A stretch of 64,000 nucleotides of DNA from Pseudomonas costantinii (GTDB taxonomy: Bacteria; Pseudomonadota; Gammaproteobacteria; Pseudomonadales; Pseudomonadaceae): assembly GCF_001870435.1 (NCBI RefSeq), contig NZ_MDDR01000041.1, forward strand, positions 1 through 64,000, read 5' to 3'. Made by a program: the position numbers and the translations under genes. Position 1 is the first letter of the stretch, and every line of letters begins with the position of its first letter. Shown piece by piece: positions 8,139-16,968 of this stretch. The notes beneath the pieces are model-generated. The model had not been told where the DNA came from and searched no databases. It saw only the letters and a program-made list of their open reading frames with translations.

Positions 8139-9313
8139 GTGCGTTCCTTTTGACGTTGGGCGAAGACCGCTCTGCCGACGCCTTGCAGCACGGCGTCGTT
8201 CTGTGGGGTATGCACGCGACTGCACAGCGCGTCGCGGTAATGCCGTTGCAATGGGCTATGGCGTGAAAGGCCAGGGTTGCCCGAGGCTTCGATAGCCAGC
8301 TCGACAGCGCGGATCGCGTTGCCGGTGACCAGGTACTTCAACTGCGCGGCGTTGGCGGCAGGCGTGTGCCCTTCGGCGGCGGCGTCGAGCAGGCTGCGGT
8401 TGGCAAACAACAGGGTGTCGATATGCCCGACGGTTTCCTGGAAGCGCGGCAAGGTCGACAGCGCGGCGCCGAGGTTGGACGGCTTGCGCTCTTCCAGCCA
8501 GTTCACCAGCCAGTCCCGCGCGGCCTGGGCGACCGCGTCGTACACCGACGACAGCAACACCGACATCCACAGGAAACCATCGGCATCCAGTTCCGGCGAC
8601 GGCGCGCTCCAGGGGCTGACGCTGACGGCGTGGTCCAGCGGCACCAGCACGTTGTCGAGCACCACTTCATGGCTGCACGTGGCGCGCATGCCCAGGTGGT
8701 CCCAGGTGTCGATGATGCTCACGCCGGGGCTGTCCTTGCGCACCAGCCAGGCGCCCACCAATGGGTCTTCGTCATCGCTGCGCGCCCACACGCTGAACCA
8801 GCTCAGGCCATGGCTGCCGGTGGAGTAGATCTTGCGCCCACTGATGCGCCAGCCTTCAGCTGTACGTACGGCGGTGGTCGCCGGCAGGCCGCCACGGGCG
8901 GGTGTGCCGAGGTCGGGTTCGACGCGCAAGGCGTTGATCAGCGCGCCGTTGCGCACCGCGTCTTCGGCCACTTGCACGCGCAGGTGCTGGGGCCAGGTCT
9001 TGCTGTCTTGCAGGCGTGTGTGTTGCAGGTACTGCATCACCAGGATCAGCGCGGTGGAGGGCTCGCCCTTGGCAATCGCGCTGATGGCCTTGCGCGCCTG
9101 GGGCAAACTGGCACCGCCGCCACCGAGGGCCTTGGGCACGGTGAGGGCGACTAGGCCGTGCTCATGCAGCCGCTTGAAGTTGGCGTGGGGGAAGGCGCCG
9201 CTCTCATCAAAGAGGTGCGCGGAACTGGCCAGTTCGGCGCTGAGGCGTTCGAGCAACGCTTCGAAGTTGGCGACTTCCACGGAGCGCAAGGAAGGTTGTG
9301 ACGATTGGCTCAT
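8135..9313 (-). CDS. Acyl-CoA dehydrogenase-family flavoprotein (SfnB/DszC-like)
   Basis: The 392-aa product has the acyl-CoA dehydrogenase fold: helical N-terminal domain, central segment with EGWRISGRKIYSTGS and FSVWARSDDEDP, and helical C-terminal domain. Close relatives in sulfur clusters (SfnB, DszC-like) are reduced-flavin-dependent oxygenases or have unknown roles in organosulfur use rather than true acyl-CoA dehydrogenases. The start at 9313 leaves 13 bp after the upstream gene and follows a GGGACA-type weak Shine-Dalgarno. It sits between the peroxiredoxin-like gene and the dehydrogenase in one tightly packed operon. Likely a monooxygenase partner in sulfur acquisition (inference). 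Confidence 0.8.
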   Translation of the reverse strand: MSQSSQPSLRSVEVANFEALLERLSAELASSAHLFDESGAFPHANFKRLHEHGLVALTVPKALGGGGASLPQARKAISAIAKGEPSTALILVMQYLQHTRLQDSKTWPQHLRVQVAEDAVRNGALINALRVEPDLGTPARGGLPATTAVRTAEGWRISGRKIYSTGSHGLSWFSVWARSDDEDPLVGAWLVRKDSPGVSIIDTWDHLGMRATCSHEVVLDNVLVPLDHAVSVSPWSAPSPELDADGFLWMSVLLSSVYDAVAQAARDWLVNWLEERKPSNLGAALSTLPRFQETVGHIDTLLFANRSLLDAAAEGHTPAANAAQLKYLVTGNAIRAVELAIEASGNPGLSRHSPLQRHYRDALCSRVHTPQNDAVLQGVGRAVFAQRQKERT

Positions 9314-9326
9314 GGTTTTGTCCCTA

Positions 9327-10010
9327 TCAAATTGCGAGTTGCACGGGCTGTCGCGCAAGCAGCTGTTCAACCACCTGCAACACCGGCTCCGCTTCAGTAC
9401 GCACCAGCCAATCCGGGCTCACCTCCACAAACGCTACGCTGCCGTCCCTGGCGATCACTACCACCGTCGGTTGCGGCAATTCCCAAGTGCCGGTGCCGGT
9501 GGTTTCGCCGATGCTGTTGCCCTTGGCCAGGGCAGCGTTGCGCGAGGCCTCATCGAAGCTGTAGAGAATCCCCAGGCGTCGCCCAAGGTTGTTATCCGGG
9601 TCGCTGGCCACCAGCAGTTGCAGGCTATGGCGGGTCTTGATCTCGATCAGGCGCTGCGGTACTTGCGGGCTGACCGCTACCAGCGGTACCCCCAGTTCGC
9701 GCAGTCGTGGGTAGAGTTGGCGTTCGTAGTAGGGCAGGGCGATATTGCACGCCGGGCAACCGGCAAAGCGGAAAAAAATCAGTACCGCAGGGCCGTCGGC
9801 CAGCAGCAACTCACGGTTGAGCTCGCCGCCTTCGACGTTGAGCAGGGTGAAAGGGTCGATTTCATCGCCGACCTGCACGTAGTCGTCCGCCCGTGCTTCA
9901 TCCACCAGGCGCTGGCGCTGGTCGATATTGACTTGCAACGCTGCCGGCGCCCATGTAGCTAAACGTTCGGCATGCAGATCGGCCAACTGACGGTTGAGGG
10001 ATTCACTCAT
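9327..10010 (-). CDS. Peroxiredoxin/AhpC-like redoxin
   Basis: The 227-aa product has a thioredoxin-fold AhpC/TSA-like domain beginning near residue 50. A CxxC pair (C85, C88 in FAGCPACNIALPYY) follows the first beta-strand, and the ending is QPTVVVIARDGSVAFVEV. It probably reduces peroxides or thiol adducts, or protects reduced-flavin chemistry in the same operon. It overlaps the monooxygenase gene by ATGA (10007-10010). No membrane or export signal is visible. Confidence 0.8.
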   Translation of the reverse strand: MSESLNRQLADLHAERLATWAPAALQVNIDQRQRLVDEARADDYVQVGDEIDPFTLLNVEGGELNRELLLADGPAVLIFFRFAGCPACNIALPYYERQLYPRLRELGVPLVAVSPQVPQRLIEIKTRHSLQLLVASDPDNNLGRRLGILYSFDEASRNAALAKGNSIGETTGTGTWELPQPTVVVIARDGSVAFVEVSPDWLVRTEAEPVLQVVEQLLARQPVQLAI

Positions 10011-11356
10011 GCCAGCGCCTCCTGCTTGTCTTCGACCTCGGCGGCGACGCTATAACGGTTGGCCGGCACATCCAGGCCCAGGTTGTCGCGCAGGGTATTG
10101 CCGGTGTACTCGGTGCGGAACAGGCCGCGCTGTTGCAGCACCGGCACCACCAGTTCAGTGAAGTATTGCAAGCCATCCGGTAGCACTGAATTGATGATGA
10201 AACCATCGCTGGCGCCGGCCTCGAACCAGGTCTGGATCGCATCAGCGACTTGCTCCGGGGTGCCGACAAACTCACGCTTGGGCCGCGAGAAACGCAAGGC
10301 CACTTCGCGCAGGGTCAGGCCTTCGTCCTTGGCCAGTTGTTTGATGCGATCGGAGCCGCCTTTTTGGCTATTGGAACCCAGGTCGCCCAGCTCCGGGAAA
10401 GGCTCATCCAGTGGGTATTTGCTGAAGTCGTGGTCATTGAACGGTCGGCCGAGGGCGACGATCGCATCTTCCACCGTGACCAGGTCCACGGCTTGCTGGT
10501 AACGGCTTTCCACTTCGGCGGCATCACGCCCAACAATCGGGCGGATACCGGGCAGGATCGACAGGCTGTCGACGTCACGACCAAAGCCCTTGGCGCGGCG
10601 CTTCAGGTCCTGGGTGTAGGCCAGGCCTTCTTCGAGGCTCTCGACATGCACAAAGATCGCATCGGAGTTTTCAGCGGCGAAATTACGCCCATCCTCGGAA
10701 GTCCCTGCCTGGAAAATCACCGGTTGGCCCTGGCGTGAGCGCGCGATATTCAGCGGGCCTTTGACCGAGAAAAACTCGCCCTTGTGTTTGAGCGCATGCA
10801 GCTTGCTCGGGGTGAAAAACTCGCCGCTCTGCTTGTTGTAGGCAAAGGCGTCGTCTTCCCACGAGTCCCACAGGCCCTTGACCACGTTCAAGTGTTCCTT
10901 GGCGATGCGGTAGCGCACGGCATGCGGTGGGTGCTCGGCCTTGCCGAAGTTGTCGGCGGTGCCGCTGAGCCATGAAGTGACCACGTTCCAACCGGCGCGA
11001 CCGCCGCTGATATGGTCCAGGGAAGAGAACTGGCGTGCCACCTGGTAGGGCTCGGTGTAGCTGACGGTGACGGTGGCGACCAGACCGATGTTGCTCGTCA
11101 GGGCGGCGAGGGCCGAGAGGATGGTCAGCGGTTCGAAACGGTTGAGGTAATGCGGGCTGGATTTGGCGTGGATATGCAGGCTGTCGGCGATAAACACGAA
11201 GTCGAACTTGGCGCCTTCGGCCAATTCAGTCTGCTGCTTGTAGAACCCGAAGTTGGTGCTGGCGTTGGGTTGGGCCTGCGGGTGGCGCCATTCGCCCCAG
11301 CCGTGGCCGACACCGTGGACCATGGCACCGAGTTTCAATTGACGTGGCTTGCTCAT
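10007..11356 (-). CDS. LLM-class flavin-dependent monooxygenase (NtaA/SnaA/DszA family)
   Basis: The 449-aa product starts LKLGAMVHGVGHGWGEWRHP, carries FDFVFIADSLHIH, the ISGGRAGWNVVTSW segment and QAGTSEDGRNFAAENSDAIF, all typical of bacterial luciferase-like monooxygenases of the NtaA/SnaA/DszA type. These use FMNH2 and O2 to oxidise sulfones, sulfonates or aminopolycarboxylates. It lies 30 bp after a sulfonate-type binding protein gene and is coupled to the redoxin gene. No dedicated flavin reductase gene is adjacent, so reduced flavin must come from elsewhere. Desulfurisation of an organosulfur compound is the likely role. Confidence 0.88.
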   Translation of the reverse strand: MSKPRQLKLGAMVHGVGHGWGEWRHPQAQPNASTNFGFYKQQTELAEGAKFDFVFIADSLHIHAKSSPHYLNRFEPLTILSALAALTSNIGLVATVTVSYTEPYQVARQFSSLDHISGGRAGWNVVTSWLSGTADNFGKAEHPPHAVRYRIAKEHLNVVKGLWDSWEDDAFAYNKQSGEFFTPSKLHALKHKGEFFSVKGPLNIARSRQGQPVIFQAGTSEDGRNFAAENSDAIFVHVESLEEGLAYTQDLKRRAKGFGRDVDSLSILPGIRPIVGRDAAEVESRYQQAVDLVTVEDAIVALGRPFNDHDFSKYPLDEPFPELGDLGSNSQKGGSDRIKQLAKDEGLTLREVALRFSRPKREFVGTPEQVADAIQTWFEAGASDGFIINSVLPDGLQYFTELVVPVLQQRGLFRTEYTGNTLRDNLGLDVPANRYSVAAEVEDKQEALA

Positions 11357-11386
11357 GTTCTGCTCCTTTTAGCGCGATGCTTTTTA

Positions 11387-12361
11387 TCAGCGCGATGCTT
11401 GGGAAAGTGGGACACGCTTGGCGTTAAAGCTCTTGTCGAAGCCCTGCGACACGTCGATGTGCTGGGTGATCAGGCCTTCTTTTTGATAGGTGTCGGCGGT
11501 GGCTTGCAGGCCACTGATCACGCTGTCGTCGATGGTGACGGGGGTCAGGTGGGTGTCCTTGGCCACCTCGATATGCACGGCCAATGGCAAGCCGGTGATC
11601 TTGGCCTGGGCGGCGGCGTATTCATTGGGGTGCACGTTGGCCCAGGCGAAAGCGCGGTCGACACGCGCGACAAAATCGTCCAACTGCGGGCGTTTGTCGG
11701 CGATGGCTTGGCTGGTGGCCGCAAAGTACAGGTGGTTGCTCAACAGTTTGTTGCCGCTGATCAGCACGCGAGCCTGGCTTTGCGAGGTGACCACAGTGGT
11801 GTACGGGTCCCAGGTGGCCCAGGCATCGACAGTGCCGTTATCCAGCACCAGGCGCGATTCGCTCGGCAGCAGGAACACAAACTCGACGTCCTTGGTCGTC
11901 AGGCCGGCGCTGGCCAGGGCCTTGATCGCCAGGTAATGGCCGATGGAGCCGCGCCCGGTGACGATTCTCTTGCCCTTGAGGTCGGCCACGGTCTTGATTG
12001 GCGAATCCTTGGGCACCAGCAACGCGGTGGTGTTGCGCCCTTCGGCGTGGATGATGCTGACCACCTTGAGCGAGGCACCGGCGCCGAGAGCGAACACATA
12101 AGGGGCGTCACCCAACGCGCCGATATCCACGGCGCCGGCATTCAAGGCTTCGCCCAGCGGCGAGGCGGATGGGAATTCCGACCACTTGATCTCATAGGGT
12201 ACATTTTTGGTTTCGCCGGCGACTTCCAGCAGCGCCTTGATCGTCGACTTTTGGTTGGCTACCCGCAGCGGTTGCAGGTCGGCGGCATGGGCGGTGGTGA
12301 TCAGGCCGAGGGCCAGTGCGGTGCCCAGGAGCAGGCGTTTGAACGGGGTGGCAAAGACCAT
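11387..12361 (-). CDS. Aliphatic-sulfonate/taurine-type periplasmic binding protein (AsfC/SsuA-like)
   Basis: The 324-aa product has a signal peptide (LLLGTALALGLITTAHA, cleavage after residue 26 or so) and a periplasmic-binding-protein type 2 fold. Family segments are LRVANQKSTIKALLE, AVDIGALGDAPYVFALGAG, LKGKRIVTGRGSIGHYL and NGTVDAWATWDPYTTVV. It should bind a sulfonate-like ligand and deliver it to an ABC importer. No permease or ATPase gene lies in the cluster, so it is an orphan, as described for asfC in P. putida S-313. An AT-rich leader upstream suggests its own promoter at the head of the monooxygenase operon. Confidence 0.85.
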   Translation of the reverse strand: MVFATPFKRLLLGTALALGLITTAHAADLQPLRVANQKSTIKALLEVAGETKNVPYEIKWSEFPSASPLGEALNAGAVDIGALGDAPYVFALGAGASLKVVSIIHAEGRNTTALLVPKDSPIKTVADLKGKRIVTGRGSIGHYLAIKALASAGLTTKDVEFVFLLPSESRLVLDNGTVDAWATWDPYTTVVTSQSQARVLISGNKLLSNHLYFAATSQAIADKRPQLDDFVARVDRAFAWANVHPNEYAAAQAKITGLPLAVHIEVAKDTHLTPVTIDDSVISGLQATADTYQKEGLITQHIDVSQGFDKSFNAKRVPLSQASR

Positions 12362-12516
12362 GGGATGCAGGCTCCAGGCAGAACGGATAAGGGTTTGGCT
12401 ACCTCCGCCTGGAGAAGGGGTCGGTGAGGGGTTAACGTTATTCCCATAAAAACTCGCTGTGAAGTTCTTTTTGGTTATATGTTAATTATTAAAATAATTG
12501 ATTATGTGGTGATTGA
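12362..12516 (-). promoter_or_regulatory. AT-rich leader upstream of binding protein operon
   Basis: The 155-bp spacer contains an AT-only stretch around 12474-12535 (GTTATATGTTAATTATT and similar) that is very different from the surrounding GC-rich coding DNA. It probably holds a minus-strand promoter and regulator site for the binding protein operon. I cannot assign the regulator; CysB or the adjacent LysR protein are candidates. Confidence 0.45.
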
Positions 12517-12882
12517 TTATTCTCTTATTGCATTTGTTTGTGTGTTGCGCGCCAACGCAAAGATCTCGTCCATGCGCCAATGCTCATTACGATGGGCAGG
12601 GTCGTCGGCCCATTCGTCCCAGCCGGAGTCGCGGCGGTATTGACCGAGCAAACCGGCTTCGCGCACGGCGACCGGGTCGGGGTGGCGCGGTTGCTCGCAG
12701 TCCGGGTCGACGTAGAGCGCATCGCGGGTGCAATACAGCTCGCACATGAAGCAGGTCTGGCAGGCTTGCTGGTCGGCGATCCGGGGTTTGCCCTGGGTGT
12801 CCAGGGCCAGCACATGGGTGGGGCAGACCGCGACACATTGGCCGCAGCTGTTGCACAGATCGGTGTAGATCAGTTCGAGCAT
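12517..12882 (-). CDS. asfB: 2[4Fe-4S] ferredoxin, AsfB-like
   Basis: The 121-aa product has two complete [4Fe-4S] cysteine motifs: C10, C13, C16, C20 (CNSCGQCVAVCP) and C41, C44, C47, C51 (CQTCFMCELYC). A ~70-residue acidic tail follows. It overlaps the flavoprotein gene by 13 bp. The pair resembles AsfA/AsfB of P. putida S-313, a reductase and ferredoxin needed for aryl desulfonation under sulfur limitation, and more distantly APS reductase AprA/AprB. It should pass electrons to or from the flavoprotein. The symbol is assigned by similarity recalled from the literature and by context. Confidence 0.75.
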   Translation of the reverse strand: MLELIYTDLCNSCGQCVAVCPTHVLALDTQGKPRIADQQACQTCFMCELYCTRDALYVDPDCEQPRHPDPVAVREAGLLGQYRRDSGWDEWADDPAHRNEHWRMDEIFALARNTQTNAIRE

Positions 12883-14414
12883 TGGAGTTGGCCTTGGCTG
12901 ACGGGATCGAAGCGCGCCTGTACCTGGTCCACGCCGGATACCCGCAAATGCGCGTCATACAACGGGCTCTGCGCGGGGGTGTCGCTGCGTTGGTGCATAC
13001 CGCGACTCTCCTTGCGCAGGGCGGCGGCGGTGTAACACCAGCGGGCGGTGGCGGCCATGGCGGCGGTTTCGCGGGCGCGCAGCGGGTTGCTGTCGGGTAA
13101 CGGTTTTGTGGCGCGCACCTGGTCCCAGATGTTGTCCAGTTCACGCAGCGAACGCTCCAACTGATCACCGGAGCGAAACAGGTTTTTGTCCAAGGGATGG
13201 ACCTCGGCCTGGATGCGCTGGATCAGCCCATCGCGACCTTGATAACTCGCGCCTTCAAACCCGCGCAGTGCTCCGTGATACGCAGCCTTCTGGCGGGCCA
13301 GGCGTGCGGCGCCGCGCCCGGCCCATTGCCCGGTGGACAAGGCCCAGGCGGAGTTCTGTGCGCCGCCGCCTGAGGTCGCACCGGCAATCGGTTCGCGGCT
13401 GGCGGCGTCACCCGCTGCGAATACGCCGGGCACCGTGGTCTGGCAATCATCATTCACCAATCGCAAACCGCCGACGCCACGAATGGTGCCTTCGGGATGC
13501 AACGTCACGGCAAACCGCTCGCGATAAGGGTCAATACCGCGGCGATCAAACGGCAACATCAGGTTGGGCTGGATGCTCGGCAGTTGCACGCGGATTTCAG
13601 TGGGCACTCGATTCAAGCGGCAATACACCGGGCCATTCAGCAACGCCTTGGCCAAATTCTCGGTGAAGCCGGGACCGGTGGCGATCGCCAGTGGCCGATC
13701 CGCCGCGTCGAAGTACTCGCCAAAGCTGTAGACCATCGAGCGCGTCATGCTGCTGCCTGCCGCTGCGATGCAGTAGTAGTTGGAAAACTCCATGCCTGAC
13801 AGTTCGGCACCGGCCTCGGCGGCCATCAGATAACCGTCGCCGGTGTTGGTGTGGTTACCCAGCAAGCGTGACAGAAACGCGCAGCCGCCAGTCGCCAATA
13901 CCACCGCGCCCGCACGAATCAACCAGTCGCCCCCGGCCTGGCGCCGCCAACCTCGGGCGCCGACCACCGAGCCGTTATCGTCGCGCAGCAGTTCCAGGGC
14001 CGGGTGGTGATCGAGGATGGTCACACCGCTGTCGAGCACCCGTCGCCGTAGGCCGCGCAGGTATTCCGGGCCGCGCAGGCCGCGATACTGGGTCTCGCCT
14101 TGCTCGTTTTGCGGGAAGTCGTAGTAGTCGCTCAAGCCGGGCAGGCTGGTCCAGGTGGTGTCGATGGCACGGGCCATCCAGCGCGCATCGGCCAGGCCAT
14201 AGGCGGTGCCCAGGCGTTTTTCGATAGCCGCCTCACGGGCTCCGGGCGGCACCCACCAATGGCCGGGGCCGGCGGTGGCGGTCACACCGCTGGTGCCGCA
14301 GTAGCCTTTGTCCACCAGGATCACGTTGGCGCCTTCGCGGGCCGCGCCGACGGCAGCCCAGGTGCCCGCCAGGCCGCCGCCGACGATCAATACATCGCAA
14401 CTCAATTCGCTCAT
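12870..14414 (-). CDS. asfA: FAD-dependent oxidoreductase, AsfA-like (fumarate reductase/APS reductase flavoprotein fold)
   Basis: The 514-aa product begins with a Rossmann FAD motif (CDVLIVGGGLAGTWA, glycines 12-17, acidic strand end ILVDKG). It has AGAVVLATGGCAF and a C-terminal FAD motif VPGVFAAGDAASREP, the pattern of the succinate dehydrogenase/fumarate reductase/AprA flavoprotein family. It is co-encoded with a 2[4Fe-4S] ferredoxin and next to a sulfonate-type binding protein, the asfABC arrangement tied to arylsulfonate use in P. putida S-313. Exact reaction unknown. A sulfite- or sulfur-transfer redox role fits context. Confidence 0.75.
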   Translation of the reverse strand: MSELSCDVLIVGGGLAGTWAAVGAAREGANVILVDKGYCGTSGVTATAGPGHWWVPPGAREAAIEKRLGTAYGLADARWMARAIDTTWTSLPGLSDYYDFPQNEQGETQYRGLRGPEYLRGLRRRVLDSGVTILDHHPALELLRDDNGSVVGARGWRRQAGGDWLIRAGAVVLATGGCAFLSRLLGNHTNTGDGYLMAAEAGAELSGMEFSNYYCIAAAGSSMTRSMVYSFGEYFDAADRPLAIATGPGFTENLAKALLNGPVYCRLNRVPTEIRVQLPSIQPNLMLPFDRRGIDPYRERFAVTLHPEGTIRGVGGLRLVNDDCQTTVPGVFAAGDAASREPIAGATSGGGAQNSAWALSTGQWAGRGAARLARQKAAYHGALRGFEGASYQGRDGLIQRIQAEVHPLDKNLFRSGDQLERSLRELDNIWDQVRATKPLPDSNPLRARETAAMAATARWCYTAAALRKESRGMHQRSDTPAQSPLYDAHLRVSGVDQVQARFDPVSQGQLQCSN

Positions 14415-14520
14415 CGCAACGGCCTCAAAAGTTGTACGCCAGGCGCGTGATGTGCAGGGGCATACGGGTTTCTTCTTGAGTGTGGGTTCAGCCTCCGCCT
14501 GGAGAGGGGACGGATGTGGG

Positions 14521-14544
14521 GCCTGCCCCCTTTATGGGGCAGGC
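14521..14544 (-). terminator. Hairpin downstream of rhodanese gene
   Basis: A perfect 9-bp stem (GCCTGCCCC/GGGGCAGGC) with a 6-base loop lies 20 bp past the rhodanese stop on the minus strand. It lacks a clear T-run, so termination is plausible but not certain. Confidence 0.5.
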
Positions 14545-14563
14545 GTGGGGCGTGGTGGTTGGG

Positions 14564-16147
14564 TCAGATCACGTAAAAACCGTGGGTGCCGTCGCGGGCC
14601 AGTTGGTCTACCAGGCCGAACTCCCAATCCAGGTAAGCCTGCATGGCTTCCTTCGGGCTGTCGGTGCCTTCGTACGGCCGGCGGTAGCGGTCGATACGGG
14701 GTGAGGCCAAGTGGGTTTCACCTTCTTCCAGCGGCAATTGCTCGGCGATCCAGTGGGTGGTGCCGCCTTGCAGCAGGAATACCGACTTGCCGGTAATAGC
14801 CTCGACCTCGGCGACTGCCAGGCGCGCCAGTTGGCTGCTGCCGCAGGTCAGTACATAACGTTCGGCAGGCGGGATTTTGGCCAGTGCTTGCGGTAATTGC
14901 GCACGCAGGGCCCAGAACGCGCCGGGGATATGGCGTTTGACGTAATTGACGCTCGGGGTGAAATCCAGCACCACCGTGTCGCCATGGGCCAGCCAGTCGA
15001 CGAGGGTGTGGGGGCTGATCAGTTCGGCTTGCTGCGGTGCGGGAACCGGGGCCACCCAGGCACCTTTTTCGCTGAAGTGCCCCGGTTGCAGGTCGTCCAG
15101 CACATGTACTTCCCAGCCGAGCTGGGCCAGCCAGGACGCGGACATATTGGCGCGCACGCCATCGTCATCCGCCAGCACCAACCGCGCACCACGCACGCTG
15201 GCGACGTGGTCGGTTTCCTGCACCAACTGGCCGCCCGGCGTGGAGCGAGCACCGGGCAGGTGACCCGCCTCAAATTCTTCCGGGGTGCGCACATCGAACA
15301 GGTAAGTGGTGCGGTTCGTTTCCTGCTGCCAGCGTTGCAGATCGGCCAGGGTGGCGCGGCCGACGCGGGCCTTGTCGGCAACGCGGCGGGCATCTTTCGT
15401 GGCGATCAGGCGGTGTTCCTCGGAAGTCGGCGCAAAACGACGCGATTGACCATGGGCAAGTTTTTGCCCGGCCAATGTCCAGCCGATGGTGCCGTTGCGC
15501 AGCGCCGACACCGGGTTGGCCACGCCGGCATTGATCAGCGATTGGGTACCGATAATGCTGCGGGTGCGCCCGGCGCAATTGACGATGATGCGGGTGGCCG
15601 GGTCCGGCGCCAGTTCACGGGCGCGCAGCACCAGTTCGGCACCGGGCACGCTGATGCCGGTGGGGATGCTCATGGTTTGGTATTCATCGAAGCGGCGGGC
15701 GTCGAGCACCACCACATCGGCCTGGCTGTCGAGCAGGGCCTGCACTTCTTCGGCGGCCAACGACGGCGTGTGGCGCTCGCTCTCAACCAGTTCGCCAAAG
15801 GCTTTGCTGGGTACGTTAACGTCGATAAACAGCTCGCCACCGGCGTGGCGCCAACCGTCGAGGCCACCCTCGAGCAGGCTGACCTGGGTGTAGCCCAACG
15901 CGACCAAGCGCTCAGCGGCACGGCCGGCGAGTCCTTCACCGTTGTCGTAGACGGTGACTTGGGTATCGCGGCGTGGAATGCGCGAATACACCTCGAGCTC
16001 CAATTTTGACAGCGGGATATTCGCAGCGAACAGCGGGTGTGATTCGGCAAACGGCGCTTCCTCGCGCACGTCGAGCAGGGCGACTTCTTCATGGTCCAAC
16101 AGGGCCTGGCGAATCTGGGCGAAGCTGCGGTTCGATACGGTGGTCAT
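14564..16147 (-). CDS. Four-domain rhodanese-like sulfurtransferase
   Basis: The 527-aa product is four rhodanese modules in a row, roughly residues 1-115, 125-230, 262-370 and 375-475. The active-site loops read YDNGEG (no cysteine, D68), NCAGRTRS (C191), ADDDGV (no cysteine) and TCGSSQ (C435). Catalytic and inactive modules therefore alternate. Such proteins transfer sulfane sulfur between thiols and acceptors. It overlaps the upstream thiol-dioxygenase gene by ATGA, so both are made together; a joint role in thiol or thiosulfate-like sulfur release is likely. Confidence 0.88.
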   Translation of the reverse strand: MTTVSNRSFAQIRQALLDHEEVALLDVREEAPFAESHPLFAANIPLSKLELEVYSRIPRRDTQVTVYDNGEGLAGRAAERLVALGYTQVSLLEGGLDGWRHAGGELFIDVNVPSKAFGELVESERHTPSLAAEEVQALLDSQADVVVLDARRFDEYQTMSIPTGISVPGAELVLRARELAPDPATRIIVNCAGRTRSIIGTQSLINAGVANPVSALRNGTIGWTLAGQKLAHGQSRRFAPTSEEHRLIATKDARRVADKARVGRATLADLQRWQQETNRTTYLFDVRTPEEFEAGHLPGARSTPGGQLVQETDHVASVRGARLVLADDDGVRANMSASWLAQLGWEVHVLDDLQPGHFSEKGAWVAPVPAPQQAELISPHTLVDWLAHGDTVVLDFTPSVNYVKRHIPGAFWALRAQLPQALAKIPPAERYVLTCGSSQLARLAVAEVEAITGKSVFLLQGGTTHWIAEQLPLEEGETHLASPRIDRYRRPYEGTDSPKEAMQAYLDWEFGLVDQLARDGTHGFYVI

Positions 16148-16755
16148 AGGGCAGGGCTCTTTTCTTTGGACAAATCCCAGATGTTCGGGAGGAAGGCGTT
16201 GGAATAACCGGAGATAAACAGTTTCTCGCTGCCGTCGGGCTGGTACACCGCGCGGCGCACGGCACCGATATTGGCGCCATACACATGAATGCTGATGGAC
16301 ACCTGATCGCTGTGGGCGTTGCTGACCTGATGGATATCACCGACTTTGGGCGACACGGCTTCGACCTGACCCGGCACCAACTCAATGGGTTTGCCTTCGG
16401 CGACCAGGCGGCCATCGGGCGCGCGTTCAAAACCTTGGGAAAACTCCGAGCCGCGCAACATGCCGATCAGTCCCCAGACCCTGTGATCATGAATCGGCGT
16501 GCTTTGCCCCGGCCCCCATACAAAGCTGACGATGCTGAAACGCTGGCGCGAATCGGCATGCAGCAAAAATTGCTGGTAGCGCTCGGGGTCGGGTTGGGCG
16601 AATTCGTCGGGAAGCCAGTCATCATGGCTGACCAGTTGCGCCAGTAGCTTGCCGCCACGGTGCAGCAGGTCGCCTTCGCGTGGATTGCCGTCAATCAGTT
16701 CCGCCAGGGCGCCTATGAAGGCTCTCAGTCTCTCGGGGTGTCGGGCCTGGGTCAT
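16144..16755 (-). CDS. Cysteine dioxygenase-family thiol dioxygenase (3-mercaptopropionate type)
   Basis: The 203-aa cupin has the iron-binding histidines H89 and H91 (PIHDHRVWG) and H142 (VGDIHQVSNAHSD), spacing that closely matches bacterial 3-mercaptopropionate dioxygenases. These Fe(II) enzymes oxidise thiols such as 3-mercaptopropionate or cysteine to sulfinates with O2. It heads the minus-strand run, diverges from a LysR gene across a 213-bp AT-rich spacer, and is translationally coupled to the rhodanese gene. Substrate preference between cysteine and 3-mercaptopropionate cannot be fixed by eye. Confidence 0.85.
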   Translation of the reverse strand: MTQARHPERLRAFIGALAELIDGNPREGDLLHRGGKLLAQLVSHDDWLPDEFAQPDPERYQQFLLHADSRQRFSIVSFVWGPGQSTPIHDHRVWGLIGMLRGSEFSQGFERAPDGRLVAEGKPIELVPGQVEAVSPKVGDIHQVSNAHSDQVSISIHVYGANIGAVRRAVYQPDGSEKLFISGYSNAFLPNIWDLSKEKSPAL

Positions 16756-16968
16756 GGCAATTCCATCAGTGTGTGTTGATGGGTTTATCTAAGCATAATG
16801 TTTATAGTTAATATGCTATTTTTTAATGATTAGCTTATAGCTGGAGGTAATTTAGAACCGGTCTGAATAGCGTTAGACGTTATCGATCACAGCGCGGGCT
16901 ATCCAGACAAGCTTCCTGCAACTATGCTCTGCACACATCTTAATGACTGTTCTCTATGTGCGGCCTAA
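16756..16968. promoter_or_regulatory. Divergent promoter region, thiol dioxygenase / LysR
   Basis: The 213-bp spacer between divergent genes contains an AT-rich block (16794-16856) with the short motif ATTAGCTTATAG at 16829-16840. A close copy (ATTAGCTTA) recurs at 17892-17900 upstream of the aldolase gene. This is the expected place for LysR-type control of both directions. The exact operator is not resolved. Confidence 0.5.
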
